In this document: one piece after another, positions 1 to 6,417 of the stretch | How positions within the stretch are numbered: position 1 is the first letter of the stretch | Layout: every line of letters starts with the position of its first letter | Assembly (NCBI GenBank): GCA_016650415.1 | Contig: JAENVU010000481.1 | Coordinates: forward strand, 1 to 20,245 | Source: Acidimicrobiia bacterium | GTDB lineage: Bacteria; Actinomycetota; Acidimicrobiia; IMCC26256; JAENVU01 | Direction of reading: 5' to 3' | DNA length: 20,245 nt | Program-made: the position numbers and the translations under genes | Notes under the pieces: model-generated | What the model saw: the letters and a program-made list of their open reading frames with translations, nothing else | Told to the model about the DNA's origin: nothing | Databases searched by the model: none

Positions 1-360
1 ATCCTGGCCGGGGTCGAGCTCTTGGTGCTGACGAGCGATCTCGAAGGGATCCCCGGGGTCGCGATCGAATCCGTCATGGCTGGTAGCCCAGTCGTCTCGG
101 TCCCCGTCGGCGGTGTCGCGGAGGTCGTGGACCACGGCGTGACGGGAGTGCTTCTGCCGGGCGTCGACCTTGATCGGATGGCCGACGAAGTGGTGACGCT
201 GCTGGCAGACCGAAGGCGCCTGGCCGCCATGAGCGTGGCCGGTCGGGGCCAGATTCAGCGGTTCAGCGCGTCGGGCACTGCGACGCTGTTTTCGGACTCG
301 CTCGTGGCGTTGTTGGCTCGGCGCGCGTCGGGGTCGACGGGCCGTACCCGGAGGCGATGA
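1..360 (+). CDS. Glycosyltransferase, GT-B fold (GT4-like), C-terminal part only
   Basis: This is the 3' end of a gene that begins before the window; the frame is open from base 1 to the TGA at 358-360, giving 119 visible residues. The visible part is the nucleotide-sugar-binding half of a GT-B glycosyltransferase. It has the E-x7-E signature (Glu15 and Glu23 of the fragment, in the context EGIPGVAIE), then a GSPVVSVPVGG stretch and VVDHGVTGVLLPG, the usual donor-binding loop of family GT4. Donor and acceptor cannot be told from this piece. It lies upstream of a nucleotide-sugar dehydrogenase and other glycan genes, so it probably adds a sugar to a lipid-linked surface polysaccharide. The C-terminal tail is rich in Arg, as expected of a protein that touches the membrane. 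Confidence 0.85.
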   Translation: MLAGVELLVLTSDLEGIPGVAIESVMAGSPVVSVPVGGVAEVVDHGVTGVLLPGVDLDRMADEVVTLLADRRRLAAMSVAGRGQIQRFSASGTATLFSDSLVALLARRASGSTGRTRRR

Positions 361-386
361 CGGTCGGGGAGAGCGGCGTGCGGCGC

Positions 387-392
387 TAGTCT
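387..392 (+). promoter_or_regulatory. Candidate -10 box (TAGTCT) before the dehydrogenase operon
   Basis: TAGTCT lies in the 87-base gap after the first gene. It is identical to the candidate -10 box in front of rplM. A start near base 399 would give a leader of about 50 bases. No convincing -35 element is visible, so this rests only on the hexamer and its intergenic position. Confidence 0.3.
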
Positions 393-430
393 CTGCTGTT
401 TCCGGGCAGACAGATTCGAAGGGCCACACG

Positions 431-448
431 ATGGGTGTGCTCGGCTGA
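431..448 (+). CDS. Possible five-residue leader ORF (MGVLG) coupled to the dehydrogenase
   Basis: ATG at 431 opens a reading frame of five codons whose TGA (446-448) overlaps the ATG of the next gene as TGATG. A Shine-Dalgarno-like GAAGGG (418-423) is seven bases before this ATG, while nothing similar sits before the dehydrogenase ATG itself. The arrangement would let ribosomes load at the micro-ORF and reinitiate on the dehydrogenase. It could also be chance, because ORFs this short are common. Confidence 0.3.
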   Translation: MGVLG

Positions 449-1728
449 TGGGGCAACTCGACGACCGCACTGCGCACGTTGTCGTGATGGGACAGGGTTA
501 CGTCGGCTTGCCGGTGGCGGTCCGCGCGGCCGAGGTCGGTTTCCGGGTGACGGGCTTCGACGTCGACTCCCGCCGGGTGGCCACGCTCCGAGCGGGCCGT
601 TCCTACGTGGAAGACGTCGATCCCGTCCGACTCCGGGCACTGCCACCAGGATCCTACGAGGCCACCGACGATCCGGCAGCGCTCCAGGGCTTCGACGTGG
701 CCGTCATCGCAGTTCCCACACCGCTGCGCGATGGCACTCCGGACCTGACTCACGTGGAGGCTGCGGGCGCCATGCTCGCCCGGGCGCTCACGCCGGGCGG
801 GCTTGTCGTACTCGAGTCCACGACCTACCCGGGGACCACCGAGGAGCTCCTCCAACCGATCCTGGAACGGTCCGGACTCCGGGCGGGCGCTGACTTCGCG
901 CTGGGCTACTCGCCAGAGCGCATCGATCCCGGAAACGCCACCTGGACCTTCGAGAACACTCCCAAGGTCGTATCCGGGATCGACGAGTCCTCGTGTCGAG
1001 CCGTGGCCGAGTTCTACGGGAGCCTGGTCGACGAGGTCGTCCCCGTCGATTCGACTGCCGAAGCAGAGCTCGTCAAGCTGCTGGAGAACACCTTCCGCCA
1101 CGTCAACATCGCGCTCGTCAACGAACTCGCGATGTTCGCCGGCGACTTGGGCGTCGACGTATGGAAGTCGATCGATGCCGCATCGACGAAGCCGTTCGGG
1201 TTCATGCGTTTCACCCCTGGCCCGGGCGTGGGGGGTCACTGTCTCCCCGTCGATCCCTCGTATTTGTCGTGGCGGGTGCGCCGACGCTCTGGTCATTCCT
1301 TCCGCTTCGTCGAACTCGCCAACGATGTGAACGAGCACATGCCGGAGTATGTGGTCCAACGGATCACCGCCTTGCTCAACCAGCACGGTCGCGCGGTTCG
1401 GGACACCCGGATCCTGCTGCTCGGGATGGCGTACAAGGCGGCGACCTCAGATTGGCGCGAGTCGCCCTCGATTGTCGTGGCGGATCGGCTCGCCGCGCTC
1501 GGCGCGCAGATCGCCGCGTGTGATCCTCACATCCCTGCATCGAGCCAGGGTCGGATTTCGGCTCAGCTGGTCGAGTACTCGCCGGCCACCCTCGCGGACA
1601 CTGACCTCGTTGCGATTCTCGTCGACCACCCGGAGTTCGACCCGGCTGAGATCGCACGTCACGCTCCGCTCGTGTTCGACGCGAAGGGCATACTGCGAGG
1701 TCACGTCTTCTCCGGCGAGTGCTTATGA
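448..1728 (+). CDS. Nucleotide-sugar 6-dehydrogenase (UDP-GlcNAc/UDP-ManNAc type)
   Basis: This 426-residue cytoplasmic enzyme oxidises the C6 hydroxyl of a UDP-sugar to a carboxylate in two NAD+-dependent steps, making a uronic-acid donor. The N-terminal Rossmann domain shows GQGYVGLPVAV at 15-25 with an acidic FDVD at the end of strand 2. The middle domain holds GYSPERIDPGN (153-163) and the catalytic block ELVKLLEN (207-214). The nucleophile is Cys265 in GPGVGGHCLPVDPSYLSW; this wording is closer to WbpA/TviB/WecC enzymes (N-acetylhexosamine substrates) than to UDP-glucose dehydrogenase. The C-terminal UDP-binding domain has LLLGMAYKAATSDWRESPS. Length is normal for the family. The ATG start overlaps a five-codon leader ORF, and the stop overlaps the next start as ATGA. 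The exact substrate is inferred. Confidence 0.93.
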   Translation: MGQLDDRTAHVVVMGQGYVGLPVAVRAAEVGFRVTGFDVDSRRVATLRAGRSYVEDVDPVRLRALPPGSYEATDDPAALQGFDVAVIAVPTPLRDGTPDLTHVEAAGAMLARALTPGGLVVLESTTYPGTTEELLQPILERSGLRAGADFALGYSPERIDPGNATWTFENTPKVVSGIDESSCRAVAEFYGSLVDEVVPVDSTAEAELVKLLENTFRHVNIALVNELAMFAGDLGVDVWKSIDAASTKPFGFMRFTPGPGVGGHCLPVDPSYLSWRVRRRSGHSFRFVELANDVNEHMPEYVVQRITALLNQHGRAVRDTRILLLGMAYKAATSDWRESPSIVVADRLAALGAQIAACDPHIPASSQGRISAQLVEYSPATLADTDLVAILVDHPEFDPAEIARHAPLVFDAKGILRGHVFSGECL

Positions 1729-2576
1729 AGCAGCACGCCGCCGGGCACGCCTCCGGCCGCCGGGTTCGCGCGGAGGCGCGTCAGGCATTGAAGTGGTTCG
1801 CGGCGACCGCTGACCGGTTCCGTCCGCGCACCAGCGGCGTCGTGGTACTCATCTACCACCGCGTCGGCGGGAACAGTGGGCTGGAGCTCGACCTTCCGGT
1901 GGCCAGATTCACCGAGCAAATGGCCTGGCTCGCAGACCGTGGGCTCCTGACCTCCCTCGACGCCGGTCTCGATGACCTCGCCCGAGGGCAGGCAGCCGCC
2001 CGCGACCGTGTCGTTGTCACTTTCGACGACGGCACGCGGGACTTCGTCGACCATGCGATGCCAGTGCTGGCGCAGTACCGCGTGCCCGTCGTGCTGTACC
2101 TGGCCACGGGATTCGTCGACGGCAACAAGCCGCTGCCGTATGGGGCGCCGCCGGTCTCGTGGTCGGGTCTGAAGGATGCGCTGGCCGGTGGCCTGGTCAC
2201 CGTTGGTTCGCACACGCATACCCATGCTTTGCTTGATCGGCTGGCGCCGTCGGAGATCGCGCGGGAGCTCGACACGTCACGACGGCTGATAGAAGACCAC
2301 CTCGGCGTGTCGCCGGAACACTTCGCGTACCCGAAGGCCCTCCCGGGGTCCCCACCCGCCGAGGCCGCTGTCCGTGAACGGTTCCGTTCGGCTGCGCTCG
2401 CGGGTACTCGACTGAACCGATTCGGTGACACGGATCCGTACCGGCTCGCGCGATCACCCGTACAGGCCTCCGATGGGATGCGGTGGTTTCGAGCCAAGGC
2501 TCGCGGCGGCATGGAACTCGAGGACAGCGTCCGGAGAGCGCTGAATCGGGTTCGGCACCGGACTGCGGTGACGTGA
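1725..2576 (+). CDS. Polysaccharide deacetylase (NodB homology domain)
   Basis: This 283-residue protein is a metal-dependent carbohydrate esterase-4 enzyme that removes N- or O-acetyl groups from a glycan. The signature blocks are in order: LIYHRV at 42-47, the catalytic and metal-binding TFDDG at 99-103, the metal-binding SHTHTH at 162-167, and FAYPKA at 200-205. The ATG at 1725 is preferred over a GTG six bases upstream because it makes an ATGA overlap with the dehydrogenase stop. There is no clear signal peptide; the N-terminus is basic and lacks a hydrophobic run, so it probably acts in the cytoplasm or at the inner membrane face on a lipid-linked intermediate. It is ten bases from the next glycosyltransferase gene, consistent with one operon. 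The natural substrate is unknown. Confidence 0.9.
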   Translation: MKQHAAGHASGRRVRAEARQALKWFAATADRFRPRTSGVVVLIYHRVGGNSGLELDLPVARFTEQMAWLADRGLLTSLDAGLDDLARGQAAARDRVVVTFDDGTRDFVDHAMPVLAQYRVPVVLYLATGFVDGNKPLPYGAPPVSWSGLKDALAGGLVTVGSHTHTHALLDRLAPSEIARELDTSRRLIEDHLGVSPEHFAYPKALPGSPPAEAAVRERFRSAALAGTRLNRFGDTDPYRLARSPVQASDGMRWFRAKARGGMELEDSVRRALNRVRHRTAVT

Positions 2577-2586
2577 GCGGCTGTCC

Positions 2587-3756
2587 GTGAGCCGGCGACC
2601 ACGGGTCGTGCACGTTGCGACCAGCGACATGAGCTTGGCGCTTCTGCTCGGTCACCAGCTGCGGGCCTTCGGCGACGCTGGCTACGAGGTCACGGGCGTC
2701 TCGGGGCCCGGACCCTTTGTCGCGGAACTGACCGAGTTCGGAGTCGCGCACCATTCGTTGCCGTCACTCACACGTGCGGTCGACCCTCGGGCGGATCTGC
2801 GGGCTCCGATCGACCTCTTCCGGCTGTTCCGGAGGCTTCGGCCCGACATCGTGCACACGCACAATCCGAAACCGGGGGTCTACGGTCGGGTCGCTGCCCG
2901 CGCGGCACGCGTCCCCGCGGTGGTCAACACAGTGCATGGTCTCTACGCCCTTCCCGAGGACACTTGGTCCAAGCGTGCGGCCGTGTACGGCCTCGAACGG
3001 GCGGCAGTCACGTGCTCCGACGCGGAGTTTGTACAGAACCCGGAGGATGTCGAGACGTTGCGTCGGTTGCACGTCCCGGATCGAAAGCTCCACCTTCTGG
3101 GGAACGGTATCGATCTCACCCGCTTCGAACCGGGCCGGATCGGGACCGACCGCGTCGCGGCGATTCGGGCATCGGTCGGTGCCGGGGCCGACGACGTGGT
3201 GTGCGGTCTGGTCGGTCGGTTGGTGTGGGAGAAAGGCTACGGCGAGGTGTTCGCGGCCGTCGAGGCGCTGCGGGGTCGGCTGCCGAACCTCCGAGTCTTC
3301 GTGGCCGGACCTCGCGACGAGGCCAAAGCCGACGCGGTGACGACGGCCGATCTCGCGCGGGCCGAGCGCTTGGGGATCACGTTCCTCGGCATGCGTGACG
3401 ACGTCGATGCGCTATACGCAGCGATGGACCTGTACGTGCTGGCTTCGTACCGCGAGGGCTGGCCTCGCTCGGCGATGGAGGCGTCGGCGATGGGAGTGCC
3501 GGTCATTGCCACGAACATCCGTGGTTGCCGCCAGGTGGTCGACGACGGCGTAACCGGGCTGCTCGTCCCTCCCCGCGACGCCGGAGCGCTCGAGCGCGCG
3601 ATCGAGCAGCTCGCGAGCGACCCGGCCCTGCGCCGCTCGATGGGGCAAGCCGCGCGGCGGAAGGCCCGATCGGAGTTCGACGAACAGCGCGTCATCGCCA
3701 CGACCCTCGCGGTCTACGAGCAACTGCTCAGTGATCGACCGGAGGTTTCGACGTGA
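2587..3756 (+). CDS. Glycosyltransferase family 4
   Basis: This is a complete 389-residue GT-B glycosyltransferase. The N-terminal acceptor domain has DIVHTHNPKPGVYGR at 87-101 and VVNTVHGLY near 112-120, typical of retaining GT4 enzymes. The donor domain has NGID at 173-176, GLVGRLVWEKGY at 207-218, and the E-x7-E pair Glu290 and Glu298 in YREGWPRSAMEA, followed by GVTGLLVPP. In the WbnK/PglA-like part of the family such proteins extend undecaprenyl-linked oligosaccharides, but specificity cannot be read from sequence. The GTG start at 2587 has no obvious ribosome-binding site, so expression probably relies on coupling to the deacetylase ten bases upstream. Its stop overlaps the start of the acetyltransferase gene as GTGA. 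Confidence 0.92.
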   Translation: MSRRPRVVHVATSDMSLALLLGHQLRAFGDAGYEVTGVSGPGPFVAELTEFGVAHHSLPSLTRAVDPRADLRAPIDLFRLFRRLRPDIVHTHNPKPGVYGRVAARAARVPAVVNTVHGLYALPEDTWSKRAAVYGLERAAVTCSDAEFVQNPEDVETLRRLHVPDRKLHLLGNGIDLTRFEPGRIGTDRVAAIRASVGAGADDVVCGLVGRLVWEKGYGEVFAAVEALRGRLPNLRVFVAGPRDEAKADAVTTADLARAERLGITFLGMRDDVDALYAAMDLYVLASYREGWPRSAMEASAMGVPVIATNIRGCRQVVDDGVTGLLVPPRDAGALERAIEQLASDPALRRSMGQAARRKARSEFDEQRVIATTLAVYEQLLSDRPEVST

Positions 3757-4349
3757 CGGCGTCGGAGCTGGTCCTTCGGGCCGCGACCGTTACCGACGCG
3801 GCCCGTCTGGCCGAGCTGCACGCGACGCGGATCTCGGAAGGCTTCCTTTCGCAACTCGGGACTGGCTTCCTGCGCCGGCTCTACCGAAGGGTCATCGTGT
3901 CGCCCGAGGGGTTCGTCGTGGTCGCGGTGGCCGATTACCAGGTCGTCGGGTTTGCGGCCGGAGCGCTCGACGTCGGCCGCCTGTACCGGTCGTTTCTCGT
4001 CAGAGACGGGATCGCCGCCGGCCTCGTGACCGCACCCCGGCTGCTGCGGTCGTGGCGCCGAGTGCTCGAGACCCTGCGGTATCCGACCCGGGGCGAGGAC
4101 CTCCCGGCGGCCGAGATCCTGGCGGTGGCAGTGGAGGCGTCGGCCGCCGGGCGCGGCATCGGTCGCCGCCTGGTGACGTTTGCTCTCGACGAGTTCATTC
4201 GACGGGGGACCACCGCCGCCAAGGTGGTCGCTGGTGCCGACAACGCTGCGGCCCTTGGGCTCTACGCGGTGTGCGGTTTTGTCGCGCACACGAGTATCGC
4301 CGTCCACCGAGGGACGCCGTCCGAGGTGCTGGTGTGGAGTTCGCGCTAG
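3753..4349 (+). CDS. GNAT-family N-acetyltransferase
   Basis: This 198-residue acetyltransferase uses acetyl-CoA. The pyrophosphate-binding loop is AAGRGIGRRL (131-140), after a strand ending LAVAVEAS. The downstream block NAAALGLYAVCGF (164-176) is the usual GNAT helix with its conserved Tyr and GF. The central region 70-120 is longer than in minimal GNAT proteins and rich in Arg and Leu. The GTG start at 3753 is well supported by GGAGG at 3741-3745 and overlaps the previous stop as GTGA. Lying between a glycosyltransferase and a lipid-carrier sugar transferase, it may acetylate an amino sugar nucleotide, as PglD- or WecD-type enzymes do. That role is inference; a protein substrate is also possible. 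Confidence 0.88.
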   Translation: MTASELVLRAATVTDAARLAELHATRISEGFLSQLGTGFLRRLYRRVIVSPEGFVVVAVADYQVVGFAAGALDVGRLYRSFLVRDGIAAGLVTAPRLLRSWRRVLETLRYPTRGEDLPAAEILAVAVEASAAGRGIGRRLVTFALDEFIRRGTTAAKVVAGADNAAALGLYAVCGFVAHTSIAVHRGTPSEVLVWSSR

Positions 4350-5248
4350 CGGCGCTGGTCGCCCTCGCCGTCACCCCCCTCGCTGCCGCCCTCGCGCGGC
4401 GGACGGGTGTGGTGGATCGCCCCGGGCCCTTGAAGCCGCAGGAGCGTCCGGTGCCCTACCTCGGGGGAGTGCCGGTGCTGTGTGGGTGCGCCATCGGCGT
4501 GGCGGCCACCGGCCGGTACGTGCTGCTCTTGCCGCTCGTTCTCGCCTTCGCGCTCGGCGTGGTCGACGATATCCGGGCCGTCCCGCCCCGCGTCCGATTC
4601 GGTCTCGAGTTGCTCATTGGCGTCGCGGCCGCGGTGGTCGTACCCGGGGATCCGTTTGTGAAGATCGCAACGGCCGGATTCGTCGTGGTCCTGCTGAACG
4701 CGGTGAATCTGGTGGATGGCCAGGACGGGCTCGCTGGGTCACTGGCCCTCGTCGCGGCACTCGCCGGCGCGTTCCTCGGCAATGACGCGACGCCCTTCGC
4801 CCTGGCCCTCGCCGGCGGATTGGCTGGTTTCTTGGTGTTCAATCGCCCGCCGGCGCGCATCTACCTCGGAGATGGCGGCGCCTATCTCGTCGGTACGACA
4901 CTCGCGATGATTCCGTCGCTTGCCGATGACGGGGTCACCCGCTGGTCGGTGTGGTTCGCGGCACCGCTCATCGTTGCGGTCCCGATTCTTGACACTGCCA
5001 TCGCCGTATGGCGCCGGCTCCGGACACGGCGCCCCCTTTTCACGGGCGATCGGAGTCATGTGTATGACCAGCTCGTCGACCGTGGGGTGAGCGTGGCCGC
5101 GTCGACCTCGATCCTGGCGCTCGGGCAGGTGGTCTTGAGCACGCTCGGTGTCGTCGCGGCGGGACTGGAACCATTGGCTGCGCTCGCCATGACGCTTGGA
5201 GTTGCCCTGGTCGCGGTCGTAGCGTCCTTGCGTGCCGGCTTCGTCTAG
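4334..5248 (+). CDS. Polyprenyl-phosphate sugar-1-phosphate transferase (WecA/MraY family)
   Basis: This 304-residue integral membrane enzyme moves a sugar-1-phosphate from a UDP-sugar to undecaprenyl or decaprenyl phosphate, the priming step for a lipid-linked glycan. Family marks seen: RPVPYLGGVP at 38-47, the Asp-Asp pair at 78-79 in GVVDDIRAVPPRVR, NLVDGQDGLAGS at 125-136, and IYLGDGGAYLVG at 176-187. About ten hydrophobic segments cover the chain. The late cytoplasmic loop reads GDRSHVYDQLVDRG instead of the WecA HIHH-type motif, as I recall from other actinobacterial relatives. The GTG start at 4334 is chosen because residues from there match the family N-terminus and GAGG lies nearby; the gene overlaps the acetyltransferase by 16 bases. 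A much longer upstream extension of the frame is a shadow. Confidence 0.9.
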   Translation: MEFALAALVALAVTPLAAALARRTGVVDRPGPLKPQERPVPYLGGVPVLCGCAIGVAATGRYVLLLPLVLAFALGVVDDIRAVPPRVRFGLELLIGVAAAVVVPGDPFVKIATAGFVVVLLNAVNLVDGQDGLAGSLALVAALAGAFLGNDATPFALALAGGLAGFLVFNRPPARIYLGDGGAYLVGTTLAMIPSLADDGVTRWSVWFAAPLIVAVPILDTAIAVWRRLRTRRPLFTGDRSHVYDQLVDRGVSVAASTSILALGQVVLSTLGVVAAGLEPLAALAMTLGVALVAVVASLRAGFV

Positions 5249-5271
5249 GACGGAGCGATGCGGAGCACGGG

Positions 5272-6315
5272 TCATCGTCGGGCGCGGGTACCAGTTCGAG
5301 CGACTGCGATCGTGACGATGACCGCAGCGACCAAAGCCGGAAGCGCCATCAGCGCAGCGTGGGAAGCGAGGACTTGGAACCCGGCGACGCGGGAGAAGTA
5401 GAGGGCGAGCGCACACTGCGCGGCGATGATCAAAGCCGGCGGGGTGATGCCGGGTCGAGTCGGGCGCATCGGAACGGGCCGGGCGAGCAGGCGTCCCAAT
5501 GGCTCGACGATGAGCATTCCGAGACATGCCGCGGCACCGATCGTCGAACCCGGACGCCCCGCGCCGGCGACCAAGGCCATCCAGAGAAAGAGCCCCGATG
5601 CTCCGTAGGCGCCGCCCCGCCCGATCCGCCCCACGGCGAATGGCCACGCCAGGAGGGTGATCCATGTGGCGGCGCCGAGCCCGCTTCGCACCAGCTCGGT
5701 GTCAGGAACGGTGGCGTACATGCCGCCCAGGGCGACGGCAAAGGCAAGTGCCGCGGTTCCCGAGCTGCCGAGGCGTTCGTCGAGATCGGCGGTGCCGGTG
5801 CCGGCGATCGCGGGCCCGACGATGAGGAGTGCCGCTGCCCAAGGCCGCGATCCGGCGACGCTGCTGGCGAGCAACACGCCGCCGGGGATGGCGAGCAGAC
5901 CGCCGGCGAGACCCCTGCCCCGTCGAACGCGCGCGGCCAGCGTGCCGGCCAGCCAGAGCAACAACAGCGCGACGACGACCCGGCTCGAGACCGTTGCGCC
6001 GCCGACGTCGGGGCCCAGCCACCTCGTCGCGACGAGAGTCGCGACGACGAACGCACCGCCGAGCATCCCCGGGATCGAGGGTCTCGGCGGCCGAGGAACC
6101 CCCGAAGCTGCGCGTGAATCGAGGAGTGGGTCTCGTGCGGGTCGCCCCAACCGGCCGCGAATGCTGGTTGCCATCACGACGAGGAATGCGCAGACGGCGC
6201 CGGCGGTGAGACCGGCCCCGAACTGTTGAGACTCGATGAGCGCGCGAAAGCTGGCCACGGGTAGCGAGCACGTTGCCCCGCCCGGGGTCGTCGGCGCAAG
6301 CACAATCGCCTGCAA
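5272..6315 (-). CDS. Unrecognised polytopic membrane protein
   Basis: This 347-residue protein is on the opposite strand to every other gene of the polysaccharide locus. I do not recognise the family. It is Ala/Gly/Leu/Val-rich with about 10-11 hydrophobic segments, roughly at 33-50, 83-101, 110-127, 135-152, 158-172, 186-202, 215-230, 238-252, 257-273, 290-308 and 315-338. A basic cytoplasmic-type loop with many Arg and Pro residues lies near 52-82 and another near 278-290. It ends in an Arg-rich tail. There is no recognisable transporter, O-antigen ligase or flippase motif. Converging on the priming transferase (23 bases apart) and diverging from the CapD-type gene, it might be a glycan polymerase, flippase or accessory protein, but that is position-based guesswork. 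Dense open frames in all phases make the exact start uncertain. Confidence 0.75.
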   Translation of the reverse strand: MQAIVLAPTTPGGATCSLPVASFRALIESQQFGAGLTAGAVCAFLVVMATSIRGRLGRPARDPLLDSRAASGVPRPPRPSIPGMLGGAFVVATLVATRWLGPDVGGATVSSRVVVALLLLWLAGTLAARVRRGRGLAGGLLAIPGGVLLASSVAGSRPWAAALLIVGPAIAGTGTADLDERLGSSGTAALAFAVALGGMYATVPDTELVRSGLGAATWITLLAWPFAVGRIGRGGAYGASGLFLWMALVAGAGRPGSTIGAAACLGMLIVEPLGRLLARPVPMRPTRPGITPPALIIAAQCALALYFSRVAGFQVLASHAALMALPALVAAVIVTIAVARTGTRARR

Positions 6316-6330
6316 AAGCGCCCCAACCAG

Positions 6331-6340
6331 AAATTAGGCT
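6331..6340. promoter_or_regulatory. Candidate divergent promoter elements
   Basis: The 102-base gap between the divergent membrane-protein and CapD-type genes contains one of the few A/T-rich patches of the window. On the plus strand TAGGCT (6335-6340) matches the hexamer found just before the glmS-like gene. On the minus strand TAATTT (6336-6331) lies 15 bases before the membrane-protein ATG. The two would overlap, so the transcripts could compete. No clear -35 elements are seen. Confidence 0.3.
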
Positions 6341-6417
6341 GTTTTCCCCCTTGCGGCCACTCAGCGTGAGCGTCAGAATGTCGGTTCGCAAGTTGCTCGA
6401 CGTGGGGAACGAGTCTG

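Noticed and set aside
3731..4333. Upstream extension of the WecA-like frame
   Set aside because: It lies in another frame across the acetyltransferase gene; the translated part is Arg/Pro/Gly-rich and unlike the family N-terminus, which begins at GTG 4334.
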